A stretch of DNA of 64,000 bases from DASRAU01 sp035638075 (GCA_035638075.1 DASRAU010000010.1:1-64000), one strand, 5' to 3'. Positions 50,369-58,463 are shown, numbered from the stretch's first letter. Numbers and translations: made by a program. The notes: generated from the letters alone by a model not told the origin.

Positions 50369-50428
50369 TCATCAGTCCGGCGCGGGGCTTCGTCGTTCCG
50401 CGCCACGCAATCTTCTTTCCGGAATGAA

Positions 50429-50465
50429 AAGGCCGCGGGCGTCCTTCGAGGGCGTCCGCGGCCTT
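50429..50465. terminator. Bidirectional transcription terminator
   Basis: A long hairpin with outer arms AAGGCCGCGG / CCGCGGCCTT, followed by CCTGTTTTC on the plus strand and preceded by AAAA, which is T-rich on the minus strand. It separates the EF-hand gene from the convergent gene at 50507-51022. Confidence 0.75.
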
Positions 50466-50506
50466 CCTGTTTTCAGGCTTGTCGTGCCTGCAACGGCTTC
50501 CCGTCT

Positions 50507-51022
50507 TCAGTTTCCGGACGGCGCCTCTCCGGGAGCATCGGCCATCGCCGCGGCGATCTTCTCCTTGTCGAGATAGGAGTCGATGTTCGCCAGCGCGCTC
50601 GACACCGTCGGGTTCTCGATCAGATCGCCGAGCGCGGTCTGCACGAGGATCGCGAAGCTCATCGAAACGGTCTCGTCGCCTTCCGCCTTCCGGGCATCGT
50701 GGAACTGCGTCCGGCAATCCTGGGTCAGGAGCCGCTCGAAGACGATCGCGACGCGGCTCGCCATGTTGGCCCGCTGCTGCGGCGTCACCGAGATCAGCTC
50801 GGCGGCGGCGGGGTGCTGGGCCGTCGAGGCCACGAACCAGCGGACCAGGTCGTCCTTGTCTCCATCGGTGGTGGAATTCACCAGGCACTTCGCCAGCGCC
50901 TGGGCGTCAGGGCGCGGCTCGGCCCGGCCTTCGGCCCGGGCCGGTCGTCCCGTTCCGAACGCCGCGACCAGGGTGATCGCCAGCGCCGTCATCACCTTCG
51001 TCTTCACGGCTGTCATCTTCAC
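50507..51022 (-). CDS. Secreted helical protein, tandem paralogue 2
   Basis: 171 residues. GTG at 51022 stands five bases after GGAGG; an ATG two codons on is the alternative. The signal peptide is VMTALAITLVAAFGTGRPARA. The mature protein is helical with KCLVNSTTDGDKDDLVRWFVAS and LLTQDCRTQFHDA, both repeated in the neighbour at 51058-51522. Two conserved cysteines probably form a disulfide. Family not recognised; the gene clearly arose by duplication. Confidence 0.75.
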   Translation of the reverse strand: MKMTAVKTKVMTALAITLVAAFGTGRPARAEGRAEPRPDAQALAKCLVNSTTDGDKDDLVRWFVASTAQHPAAAELISVTPQQRANMASRVAIVFERLLTQDCRTQFHDARKAEGDETVSMSFAILVQTALGDLIENPTVSSALANIDSYLDKEKIAAAMADAPGEAPSGN

Positions 51023-51057
51023 GGTTGCCTCCTTGCGGATGATGCCCCGCCGCGGCC

Positions 51058-51522
51058 TCATGGCTCCGCGGCGGCCTCGGCGAACTTCTGCTTGTTGAGC
51101 TCCTTGTCGATGCCACCGAGAGCGCCGGACACCGCCGGGTTGTCGATGAGATTGCCCATCGCCACCTGCACGAGCGTGCCGAAGCTCATCGAGAGCATGT
51201 TCTCCCCTTCGTTTTTCTTCGCGTCGCGGAACTGCGTGCGGCAGTCCTGCGTCAGCACCCGCTCGAAGATGGCCGCAACCGACTTCGACATCTCCGTGCG
51301 CTGCTCGTCCGTCACCGCCGCGAGGTCGGCGACATTCGGGTTCTGGGCGGCGGACGCGAAGATCCACCGCGCCAGGCCGGCCTTGTCCTCGTCCGTCGTC
51401 GAGTCGACCAGGCACTTGGTGAGCTGATCGGCGTACTGGCCGGCCTGCGCCGGCGTCCTTCCGGCCGCCGCGAGCACCAGGCCCAGCAAGGCGGCGAAAA
51501 CCATCGCTCTTGTTCTCTTCAC
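51058..51522 (-). CDS. Secreted helical protein, tandem paralogue 1
   Basis: 154 residues from GTG 51522, behind GGAGATT (or ATG 51504). Signal peptide AMVFAALLGLVLAAAGRTPAQA. KCLVDSTTDEDKAGLARWIFAS and LTQDCRTQFRDAKK match its neighbour, with similar spacing of the two Cys. It lies 35 bases upstream of that gene, probably in one operon. Function unknown. Confidence 0.75.
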   Translation of the reverse strand: MKRTRAMVFAALLGLVLAAAGRTPAQAGQYADQLTKCLVDSTTDEDKAGLARWIFASAAQNPNVADLAAVTDEQRTEMSKSVAAIFERVLTQDCRTQFRDAKKNEGENMLSMSFGTLVQVAMGNLIDNPAVSGALGGIDKELNKQKFAEAAAEP

Positions 51523-51727
51523 AGGAATCTCCTTCCCGGGGAATGCTGCGCTCACGCCGGTTTCCGGCCTATCGGGCCCTCGCCCAACCTGCTGTCAGAC
51601 AATCCCGACCGGGGCGGGGGGGATCACCTTCCGGGCTCATGAAACGGTCGATCGCGCCGTTCGGAGACTCGTCCCGGAGGAGATGTTCGCGGTCCCGGCG
51701 TCGAGGGCGCCGGGAAGGAGCGGGGAC

Positions 51728-52768
51728 TCAGGCCTGCCGCTGGAAGAACCACTGGAAAGGGACGTGCAGGCGTCCCGCCCAGGCCCGCTCGTCGTGCTTC
51801 GCCTCGGGATAGGCGAGGTGGAAGAGGTCACGGCCGGGGCGGTAACCGCGCGCCGCCAGCCGATCCCGCATCGCGCGGGTGACTTCGTAGTTGTCCCGCG
51901 GCCACCCGCTGTCGAGATAGAAGCGCACGGGACGCCGCGGCTCGCCGGCGACGCGTGCCAGGAGATCGTCCTTCCAGCCGAAGGTGCTCGAAAGACACCC
52001 GGCCATGCCGAACACCTCCGGGTGTTCCCAGGCCAGGTAGAACGACACCACGCCGCCGAGCGACGACCCGAGGACGGCCGTCTCGTCGGGACCGGGGAGC
52101 GTCCGGTACGTCGCGTCGATCCACGGCTTCAGCTCGCGCACCAGGAACCGGCCGTAGGCCTCGTAGCCGGGACGGGTGTAGTCGCGCATCCGATCGCGCG
52201 GATAGACGCCGACGACGATCGCCTTGCGGATGAGGCTCATCGAGTCGAGCGCCTCGAGCGTCTCGCGCACGCGCCAGTGCGCCCCGCCGAACGACTCCCC
52301 GGGAAAGAAGAGGTTCTGGCCGTCCTGCATGTACACCACCGGGTATCGCGCCAGCGTGTTCTCGTGGTACCCGGGCGGCAGGAAGACGCGGAAGCGCCAC
52401 GCATCCTCGGCCTGCTCCCGCGACCGGCGCTCGGCGACGGTGCACTCGGTGCAGCCCGGCTCCTCGAAGAAGTGCGGATACACGACCGTCCGCATCGCGG
52501 CCCCGGCCAGCGCCAGGTTGTTTTCGCCGAGCGCCCAGTGCACCCCGGCCTCGTCACGGACGACCGGCTTGAAATAAAGGAAGGGACCCTCCGCCGGGAG
52601 ATGGAACTCGTAACGACCCCGCGCGCGATCGGACCGGGCCGGCGCGATGTCCCGCTCCCAGTCCGGCTCGGCCCGCAGCGCGAGGCGCCCCCGCTCGAGC
52701 GGATAGTGGACCTCGATCGTCCGCTCCGTCCCCGCCCTGCCGTTGCGGCGCGTGCGATGCGTCTTCAT
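51728..52768 (-). CDS. Alpha/beta-hydrolase, esterase D (Fes/YieL-like) family
   Basis: 346 residues from the ATG at 52768 after GAGGGAG. The N-terminal part (about 15-100) is a carbohydrate-binding-like beta domain; VFLPPGYHENTLARYPVVYMQDGQ begins the hydrolase. The nucleophile is S236 in G-S-S-L-G-G; FYLDSGW and AKHDERAW carry the probable Asp and His. Members cleave esters of siderophores, phenolic acids or sugars. No signal peptide. The 200 bases after its stop hold no gene. Confidence 0.83.
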   Translation of the reverse strand: MKTHRTRRNGRAGTERTIEVHYPLERGRLALRAEPDWERDIAPARSDRARGRYEFHLPAEGPFLYFKPVVRDEAGVHWALGENNLALAGAAMRTVVYPHFFEEPGCTECTVAERRSREQAEDAWRFRVFLPPGYHENTLARYPVVYMQDGQNLFFPGESFGGAHWRVRETLEALDSMSLIRKAIVVGVYPRDRMRDYTRPGYEAYGRFLVRELKPWIDATYRTLPGPDETAVLGSSLGGVVSFYLAWEHPEVFGMAGCLSSTFGWKDDLLARVAGEPRRPVRFYLDSGWPRDNYEVTRAMRDRLAARGYRPGRDLFHLAYPEAKHDERAWAGRLHVPFQWFFQRQA

Positions 52769-52809
52769 CACTCCCTCAGATGCGCGGCCGGGGGAAAGGA
52801 TTCCGCGGG

Positions 52810-52838
52810 TTGCGCCCCGGAGGGCCGCTGTGGATACT
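52810..52838 (+). promoter_or_regulatory. Candidate promoter of the AhpD-like gene
   Basis: TTGCGC (52810-52815), 17 bases, GATACT (52833-52838), about 32 bases upstream of the ATG at 52871. The -35 is only a fair match. Confidence 0.4.
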
Positions 52839-52870
52839 GGATGCTGTTCCGACAATCAACCGGGGGACTC

Positions 52871-53443
52871 ATGAGCTACCTGCGCGGTGCACCAACGCTG
52901 GACGAGGGAACCTTCGAGCCCTTCGCCCAGATTCGGAAGGATTACGGGTTCGTCCCCAACTTCTGGAAGGCGCAGACGTCCCGAACCGACCTGATCGATG
53001 CCCAGATGGTCTTCGTGAAGGGCATCCTCATCGAAGAGAAGGCCCTCAGCCGCAGGCAGAAGGAGTACATCTTCCTGGTGTGCTCGGCGGCCAACCTGAG
53101 CACCTACTGCGTCACGGCGCACTGCGAGATCATCCGGATGCTCGGCATCTCCGGCCCGCACCCGGAGGAGGTCGCCATCGACCACGAGAACGCCGACCTC
53201 AACGAGCAGGACCGGGCGCTCCTCGACTACGCGAAGAAGCTGACGCTCAAGCCGATGAAGGTGGGCCCGGACGACGTCGACCGGCTGCGTGCCGCGGGGT
53301 TCTCCGAGGACCAGATCCTCGAGACGGTCCTGATGGTCGGGCTGGCCAAGTGGGCCAACTGGGTCGCTTTCGGCCTGGGGACCGTGCCGGATTTCGAGAA
53401 CGACAAGCTCAGGTTCCCGGGTGCGGCGGGCGGCCGGGCCTGA
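52871..53443 (+). CDS. AhpD-like / peroxidase-related carboxymuconolactone decarboxylase-family protein
   Basis: 190 residues, helical. RRQKEYIFLVCSAANLSTYCVTAHCEII contains the AhpD motif with E65, C80 and H84, but the first cysteine of the usual CxxC is serine (S77). LLDYAKKLTLKP and VLMVGLAKWANWVAFGLG are the second half of the fold. With one motif Cys plus C85 the peroxidase chemistry may differ. It stands just upstream of the first ECF sigma gene, so a redox-linked role is plausible. Confidence 0.8.
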   Translation: MSYLRGAPTLDEGTFEPFAQIRKDYGFVPNFWKAQTSRTDLIDAQMVFVKGILIEEKALSRRQKEYIFLVCSAANLSTYCVTAHCEIIRMLGISGPHPEEVAIDHENADLNEQDRALLDYAKKLTLKPMKVGPDDVDRLRAAGFSEDQILETVLMVGLAKWANWVAFGLGTVPDFENDKLRFPGAAGGRA

Positions 53444-53493
53444 ACCCCGGTCCGCCGCGCAAATCGAGGTCGTCCCTCTTTTCGTCCGTGCGA

Positions 53494-53524
53494 TGAATCT
53501 TTCGGGAGGGCCGGACAGTCGAAC
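53494..53524 (+). promoter_or_regulatory. Predicted ECF-type promoter of sigma gene 1
   Basis: TGAATCTTTC (53494-53503), 15 bases, TCGAAC (53519-53524), then four bases to the ATG at 53529. The same arrangement, to the base, precedes sigma gene 2. The transcript would be leaderless. Confidence 0.7.
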
Positions 53525-53528
53525 GGGC

Positions 53529-54179
53529 ATGGCGGACGCCGCGGGGCCTTCGATTCCGTCGGCCGAGTCCGATCCGGAGGGTTTCGATCTTGATCTCGTC
53601 GCCCGAGCCAGACAAGGAGAGGTCGAGGCGTTCGAGGCCCTCTTCCGGCGTCATCACCGGGTCGTCTATCGCACCCTCCTGGGCATCACCGGCCGCCCCG
53701 AGGACGCGGAGGATGCCGTGCAGACCGCGTTCCTGAAAGCCTTCCAGCACCTCGATCAGTTCCAGGGCGCGTCGCGCTTCTCCACCTGGCTGACCCGCAT
53801 CGCCATCAACGAAGGGCTGGGACGGATGCGGCAGACCGGACGCCTCGAAAGCCTCGAGGTCGAGGACGAGGAGGGGGAGTTCATGCCGCGCAACGTGCGC
53901 GCCTGGGATGACGACCCCGAGGCGCTGCGCTCCCGCGCCCAGGCCAAAGAGCTCGTCGAACGCGAGATCCTCAAGCTGCCGGCCAAGTACCGCGTCGCGG
54001 TCGTCCTGCGCGACATCCAGCAGCTCCCGGCCGAGGAGGCGGCGCAGCTCCTCGGTCTCGGCGTGCCGACCCTCAAGACCCACCTCCTGAGGGGCCGGCT
54101 GCAGCTGCGCGAGGCCCTGGCGCCCCATTTCGCCCCACGGCGGGCGGCGGCGCCGGCGCCGGAAGGACGGGGCCGATGA
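53529..54179 (+). CDS. ECF-family RNA polymerase sigma factor 1
   Basis: 216 residues from the ATG at 53529 (an in-frame ATG at 53493 lies inside the promoter motif). Region 2: VEAFEALFRRHHRVVYRTLL ... EDAEDAVQTAFLKAFQHL, with FSTWLTRIAINEGL as the DNA-melting part. Region 4: LPAKYRVAVVLRDIQQLPAEEAAQLLGLGVPTLKTHLLRGR. It directs polymerase to special promoters. It overlaps a zinc-finger anti-sigma gene (ATGA). Its own promoter carries the motif proposed for this regulon, so autoregulation is likely. Confidence 0.93.
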   Translation: MADAAGPSIPSAESDPEGFDLDLVARARQGEVEAFEALFRRHHRVVYRTLLGITGRPEDAEDAVQTAFLKAFQHLDQFQGASRFSTWLTRIAINEGLGRMRQTGRLESLEVEDEEGEFMPRNVRAWDDDPEALRSRAQAKELVEREILKLPAKYRVAVVLRDIQQLPAEEAAQLLGLGVPTLKTHLLRGRLQLREALAPHFAPRRAAAPAPEGRGR

Positions 54180-54472
54180 ACTGCCGCCACCTCCTGGACG
54201 CGCTGTCCGACTATCTCGACGACCAGGCGGCCGCCTCGTTGCGGGCCGATCTCGAGGCGCACCTCGCCGAGTGCCGCTCGTGCACGGTGATCGTCGAGAC
54301 CTCCCGCCGCACTCTCAGGATCGTCACGGACGTCGGGTCGTTCGAGATCCCGGATGAGCTTTCCGAGCGTCTCCTCAGGAAGACCATGGCCGGCCTGGCC
54401 TCCGCCCGGGGCGGCGCAAGCGATCCCGGTGCGGGAGACCCGGAACCCGGGGGCACCAAGTCCGGGTCGTGA
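54176..54472 (+). CDS. Zinc-finger anti-sigma factor 1
   Basis: 98 residues. MNCRHLLDALSDYLDD and EAHLAECRSC give the H-x3-C-x2-C zinc motif of anti-sigma proteins (zf-HC2). No membrane helix, so it is cytoplasmic and may respond to redox state through the zinc site. Coupled to sigma 1 (ATGA). The last bases overlap the promoter motif of sigma 2. Confidence 0.85.
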   Translation: MNCRHLLDALSDYLDDQAAASLRADLEAHLAECRSCTVIVETSRRTLRIVTDVGSFEIPDELSERLLRKTMAGLASARGGASDPGAGDPEPGGTKSGS

Positions 54473-54500
54473 ATCTTTCTGCCCCGCCGCTCCATCGAAC
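54470..54500 (+). promoter_or_regulatory. Predicted ECF-type promoter of sigma gene 2
   Basis: TGAATCTTTC (54470-54479), 15 bases, TCGAAC (54495-54500), four bases, ATG at 54505. Identical elements and spacing to the promoter of sigma gene 1, while the sequences in between differ. Confidence 0.7.
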
Positions 54501-54504
54501 CGCC

Positions 54505-55173
54505 ATGAAACACGCCCTCGCCCGTGGAACGGATGGCGCAGAACGACCCGCCGCTTTCCCTGCGACGTCCGCGGCCACCGAGCCGGTCTCAGAGCGGGCG
54601 CTGGTCGCCCGGCTGAAGGCAGGGGACGAAGCGGCTTTCGAAGAAGTCCTCAAGCGTTACGAGCTCAAGGTCTTCAACCTGACGCGCGGGCTGATGCGCA
54701 ACGACGATGACGCGCAGGACGCGCTCCAGGACACCTTCCTGAGTGTCTTCAAGAACATCGGACGCTTCAAGGGAGACTCGAGTCTTTCGACCTGGATCTA
54801 CCGCATCGCCGTCAACTCGGCGCTCATGAAGATGCGCAAGCGGCGCCACGATCAGAAGCACGTGGCGATCGAGGAGTACATGCCGGAGTTCGACGACACC
54901 GGCCATCGCGTCGCCGTCGTCCCCGACTGGCACCCGGCGGTCGATCAGCTCCTCCTGAACAAGGAGCTGGGGGGCCTCCTGCGCACCTGGATCGCGGAGC
55001 TCGCGCCGGAGTACCGCACCGTCTTCCTGCTGCGCGACCAGGAGGAGCTGGACAACGAGCAGGTCGCGCAGATCCTCGGCCTCAGCATCGCGGCGGTGAA
55101 ATCGCGCCTGCACCGCGCCCGGATGTACCTGCGCGAGCGCGCCAAGCGCTACGTCTACGGCGGCGGAGCCTGA
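54505..55173 (+). CDS. ECF-family RNA polymerase sigma factor 2
   Basis: 222 residues from the ATG at 54505. ARLKAGDEAAFEEVLKRYELKVFNLTRGLM, DDAQDALQDTFLSVFKNIGRFKGDSSLSTWIYRIAVNSAL is region 2; LAPEYRTVFLLRDQEELDNEQVAQILGLSIAAVKSRLHRARMYLRE is region 4. Followed at once by an anti-sigma-like gene (TGATG overlap). Promoter identical in layout to that of sigma 1; the two may regulate each other. Confidence 0.94.
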   Translation: MKHALARGTDGAERPAAFPATSAATEPVSERALVARLKAGDEAAFEEVLKRYELKVFNLTRGLMRNDDDAQDALQDTFLSVFKNIGRFKGDSSLSTWIYRIAVNSALMKMRKRRHDQKHVAIEEYMPEFDDTGHRVAVVPDWHPAVDQLLLNKELGGLLRTWIAELAPEYRTVFLLRDQEELDNEQVAQILGLSIAAVKSRLHRARMYLRERAKRYVYGGGA

Positions 55174-55520
55174 TGCCGCGCCTCTCCCCCTCGAAGCGTC
55201 CTCACGGAGCCGCGGCCTCTGGCCGCGGTCGTGCGTCTTCCCGCGCGCCGCGGTCGGCCGCGTCCGCCGCGCGCTCGATGCAGGAGTGCCGCGAGGTCAT
55301 CGACCTGCTCACCGAGTACCTCGAGGGCGGCCTGGCCCCGGACGAGTCGCGCCGTCTCGAGGCACACCTGGCCGGCTGCGACGGCTGCTCCGACTACCTG
55401 AAGAGCCTGCGCACCGTCCGAAGCGCCGCGAAGACGCCGGCGGCGGACGCGGTCCCCGAGGACTGCCGTCGGGCGCTGCGGACCTTCCTGCGATCCAGGG
55501 TCAAGCGCCCGCGGGACTGA
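55173..55520 (+). CDS. Zinc-finger anti-sigma factor 2
   Basis: 115 residues. An Arg/Ser-rich N-terminal 35 residues precede CREVIDLLTEYLEGGLAPDESRRLEAHLAGCDGC (zf-HC2: H-x3-C-x2-C) and a helical tail VPEDCRRALRTFL. It is closely similar to the small protein at 59875-60138. No membrane helix. Controls sigma 2 by position. Confidence 0.85.
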   Translation: MPRLSPSKRPHGAAASGRGRASSRAPRSAASAARSMQECREVIDLLTEYLEGGLAPDESRRLEAHLAGCDGCSDYLKSLRTVRSAAKTPAADAVPEDCRRALRTFLRSRVKRPRD

Positions 55521-55573
55521 GCCACCGCGCGACGCCTTCGCGATCTCCGGACGTTCTTCCCATAGCGGCGGGG

Positions 55574-55714
55574 TCATGCGACCAGCACCCGCTTGCCGGT
55601 CGTCTTCCGGCCTTCGAGGATGAGCACCTGGCCCGGCCCGGGATCCGGGGTCGGCCTCTCGACGAGCTCGAGCACCTCCGGCCCGCCGAAGCGTTCCATC
55701 AGCACGGCGCGCAT
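55574..55714 (-). pseudogene. Remnant of a zinc-type alcohol dehydrogenase / quinone oxidoreductase gene
   Basis: A 46-codon frame from the ATG at 55714. Residues 1-31 (MRAVLMERFGGPEVLELVE, then RPTPDPGPGQVLI) are a perfect N-terminus of the medium-chain dehydrogenase family, and residues 33-45 (LEGRKTTGKRVLV) are its C-terminus. About 280 residues of the middle are missing, joined in frame. It begins two bases after the SMP-30 stop. The remnant is too short to fold as an enzyme. Nothing else is seen between 55521 and 55715. Confidence 0.8.
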
Positions 55715-55715
55715 G

Positions 55716-57410
55716 TCAGCGACCCGCCGCGGACGCGGACGGCGCGGCCGAGTGCGCGGGCTTCACGGCGTCTCGTGTCGCCGTGAGCGGGGGGCGGATC
55801 CCTTCGTTCTTCAGGCGCACGCGATAGACGCTCGTCTGCGCCGCGAGGTAGAGGGTCTTTCCGTCGGCGTCGCCGAAGGCCAGGTTGTGCGGGTGCTCCG
55901 GCGGGACCAGGAGCCCGAGCCTGCGTCCTTTCGCATCGAGGATGTGCAGCCCCCCCGGGCCCGAGACGTAGACGTTCCCCTCCCGGTCCACCTTGATGCC
56001 GTCGATGGCGTCCTCTCCCTCGTCGGCGGTGAAATCGGCGAACACCGTCCCGGGACCGAGCGTGCCGTCGGGGCGCACGTCGTACTCCATGACCACCTTG
56101 CGCCGCGGGTCCCAGTCGCCGACGTAGAGCGTTTTCTCGTCGGGGGAGAACGCCAGGCCGTTCGGCCCGGTGAGGTCGCGGCTGACGGCGCTCAGCCGCC
56201 CGTCCTTCAGGAGGAACACGCCCGAGAACGGCAGCTCCTTGCGCGAATCTTCGTGCGCCTTCGGGAGCCCGAAGGGGGGATCGGTGAAGTAGAGCGCCCC
56301 ATCGGATCGATACACGAGATCGTTCGGGCTGTTGAGGCGCTTCCCCTCGAAGCGCTCCGCGAGCGGCGTGACGACGCCGTTTTTCTCCAGGCGCACCACG
56401 CGCCGGTTGCCGTGCTCGTCGATGGTCAGGCGTCCTTCGGCGTCCAGCGTCAGGCCGTTGCTCCCGGGCTGGCCGTACTCGCCGATGTCGGCGCCGGTGT
56501 AGCCGCTCTTGGCGCGGAAGACCGACACCTGTCCATCGGGAGACCAGCGGTAGATGGTGTTGGCGTTCGGATCGCTGAAGAGCAGGTACCCATCCGGGTG
56601 CCACACCGGCCCTTCGGTGAACAGGAACCCCGAGGCGATCCGCTCGAACGTGGCGTCGGGGGCGATCACCTGGTCGAGCCCGGGGTCGAGGCGGCGGATC
56701 TCCCCCGCCGCGCGCTGCGTTCCGAACGGCGTCTCCTCCGGGTAGAACTCGAGCGTGGCGGAGCGCATCCAGATGAAGTTGGCCGGCGGCTGGCTGAGCG
56801 GCCCGTTGGCGCCGAACACCGCCAGAGTGTGTGTTGTGCCGGGACGCAGGTCGCGCGACACGACCACCCGGTTCGGGGCGTTGTAGCCGCGCACCAGCGC
56901 CCCGCCCGATTGCCCGAGGACGAGCGGCAGCGCCCCGTCCACCCAGATCTCGGCGTAGTCGTCCACCACCACCTCGAAGACGGCGGTCGCACCCGCGAGA
57001 TCCACTTTCCCGAGCGATTCGGGGACGGTGAACTTGAGCCGGTACCAGTTGAACGACAGCCGCCCGTGGCCGCGGCGCGCATCGAGCGAGCCCGGCGCCA
57101 GCACCTCCCAGGCGTGGTCGTCGAAGTCGGCGGCGCCGGCGTGCGGCGTGATGTCCCAGGTGCGGTTCACGGCCCCGCTCGCCTTGAGATCCGGACCCGG
57201 ATCGCGGTGCGCCACCTCGACGATCTTCGCGTCGGAGTAGCGCCACACGCCGTGCATGGACTGCAGTCCCGCGGCGGTGTTCAGGTCGACCACGGCGGTC
57301 GGACGGATCGCCGGCGCGTCTCCGGTCACGGGGCTCGTCGGCGCCGCGTCCGCGGCGCGCGCCAGGACCATCGCCGTCGCGAGCAGGGGGAGCATCCAAC
57401 GGGGGCTCAT
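55716..57410 (-). CDS. SMP-30/gluconolactonase-family protein with N-terminal beta-sandwich
   Basis: 564 residues with a signal peptide (LPLLATAMVLARAADA). Residues about 60-245 form a galactose-binding-like domain (WRYSDAKIVEVAHRDPGPD, FNWYRLKFTVPESLGK, EIWVDGALP). The six-bladed propeller follows: FTEGPVWHPDGYLLFSD, LNSPNDLVYRSDGALYFTDPPFGL, GPNGLAFSPDEKTLYVGDWD and DGIKVDREGNVYVSGPGGLHIL, with the metal-ligand Glu and Asn residues of sugar lactonases. It probably hydrolyses a lactone outside the cytoplasm. Third gene of the HbpS-cupin-SMP30 operon. Confidence 0.85.
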   Translation of the reverse strand: MSPRWMLPLLATAMVLARAADAAPTSPVTGDAPAIRPTAVVDLNTAAGLQSMHGVWRYSDAKIVEVAHRDPGPDLKASGAVNRTWDITPHAGAADFDDHAWEVLAPGSLDARRGHGRLSFNWYRLKFTVPESLGKVDLAGATAVFEVVVDDYAEIWVDGALPLVLGQSGGALVRGYNAPNRVVVSRDLRPGTTHTLAVFGANGPLSQPPANFIWMRSATLEFYPEETPFGTQRAAGEIRRLDPGLDQVIAPDATFERIASGFLFTEGPVWHPDGYLLFSDPNANTIYRWSPDGQVSVFRAKSGYTGADIGEYGQPGSNGLTLDAEGRLTIDEHGNRRVVRLEKNGVVTPLAERFEGKRLNSPNDLVYRSDGALYFTDPPFGLPKAHEDSRKELPFSGVFLLKDGRLSAVSRDLTGPNGLAFSPDEKTLYVGDWDPRRKVVMEYDVRPDGTLGPGTVFADFTADEGEDAIDGIKVDREGNVYVSGPGGLHILDAKGRRLGLLVPPEHPHNLAFGDADGKTLYLAAQTSVYRVRLKNEGIRPPLTATRDAVKPAHSAAPSASAAGR

Positions 57411-57420
57411 GTCCTCCTCC

Positions 57421-57900
57421 TCAGCGGACCTTGACGACGTAGTAGAGAAACGGCGCGCTCACGTCCCGGAACCAGTGCGGGACGCCGCGCGGCACGACGA
57501 GGACGTCCCCCTCGGCCAGGCGGCGAGTCACGCCCCCGTCGATCGAGGCGCCGCGCACCTCGTCCTGCGCGGTCGGCTTGCCGCCGACGACGGTGCCGCC
57601 CGTCACGATGGTCGCGCCGCCGTGCAGGACGTGGACGATGTCGGTGTCCTTGAGATGGACCTCCGCCATCCCGGCGGCGTCCCGCCGGCTGGCGTGCACC
57701 ATGAACGAGCCGGCGTCGAGCAGGACCGCGCCGTGGTCGAAGGCGGCCTGCACGTCCGCCGACGGGAAGTAGCGCACCCGGTCCACGGTGGTCTCCGCCA
57801 CCGCGTGCACCGGCAGCAGCACCGGCGTCAGGAGAGCGATCGCCAGCCCCAGTCCCGTCACCGCGAAGACAATCGCGACGCCCGCGCCCCGCGCGCTCAC
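57421..57900 (-). CDS. Exported cupin-domain protein
   Basis: 159 residues from a GTG at 57900 that overlaps the HbpS-like stop. A hydrophobic N-terminus (VAIVFAVTGLGLAIALLTPVLL) is a signal or anchor. The cupin fold shows in DIVHVLHGGATIVTGG and RLAEGDVLVVPRGVPHWFRDV (PxGxxH). Such proteins bind metals or small ligands. Ten bases upstream of the SMP-30 gene; same operon. Confidence 0.82.
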   Translation of the reverse strand: MSARGAGVAIVFAVTGLGLAIALLTPVLLPVHAVAETTVDRVRYFPSADVQAAFDHGAVLLDAGSFMVHASRRDAAGMAEVHLKDTDIVHVLHGGATIVTGGTVVGGKPTAQDEVRGASIDGGVTRRLAEGDVLVVPRGVPHWFRDVSAPFLYYVVKVR

Positions 57901-58463
57901 CGGCCGCCTCCCTGCGCCACCGCCGTCGACGAACCCAGGGTCGCGGCCGCGAGCTTGGCGATGTCCTCGTCCTGCTGCGCGCTGTTGGCGCCCGCGACGC
58001 CGACCCCGCCGACGACCTTGCCGTCCACCAGGATCGCCACGCCGCCCTGGAGCGGCAGCAGCTCCGGATTGGCGATGAGGGACGTGCGGCCGTTCCTGAT
58101 GGCGTCCTCGAAGACGCGCGTGTCGCGACGGAAGTTCGCCGCGGAGCGCGCCTTGCCGATGGCGATGTTCGCGGCGGCCGCAAAGGTGCCGTCGAGCCGC
58201 TCGAGGTAGAGCAGGTTGCCGCCGTCGTCCACCACGGCAATGGCGCCGCCGGCCTGGTTGCGGCGCGCCTCGGAGGCCGCCGCAGCCGCGACCGATTTCG
58301 CGCCCGCGAGGGTCAGCACCTTCTTCTCCTCGACGAGCATCGGGTCGGCCGCCGCCGCGAGCGTGAGAGCGGCGATGGTGACGAATCCCGCCGCGGCGGC
58401 CCGCAGCCCGGCGCGGCGTGAAGGACGTGTCGAACGGCTGTTCTTCATCAGCGTGACGTTCAT
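57897..58463 (-). CDS. HbpS/GlcG-like heme-binding-type secreted protein
   Basis: 188 residues from the ATG at 58463 after AGGGAGG. Signal peptide LRAAAAGFVTIAALTLAAAADP. LTLAGAKSVAAAAASEAR, GGAIAVVDDGGNLLYLERLDGT, IAIGKARSAANFRRDT and PLQGGVAILVDGKVVGGVGVAGA are typical of the HbpS/GlcG (DUF336) fold. HbpS binds heme and protects against oxidative stress in Streptomyces. First gene of its operon; preceded by the ECF-type motif. Confidence 0.87.
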   Translation of the reverse strand: MNVTLMKNSRSTRPSRRAGLRAAAAGFVTIAALTLAAAADPMLVEEKKVLTLAGAKSVAAAAASEARRNQAGGAIAVVDDGGNLLYLERLDGTFAAAANIAIGKARSAANFRRDTRVFEDAIRNGRTSLIANPELLPLQGGVAILVDGKVVGGVGVAGANSAQQDEDIAKLAAATLGSSTAVAQGGGR

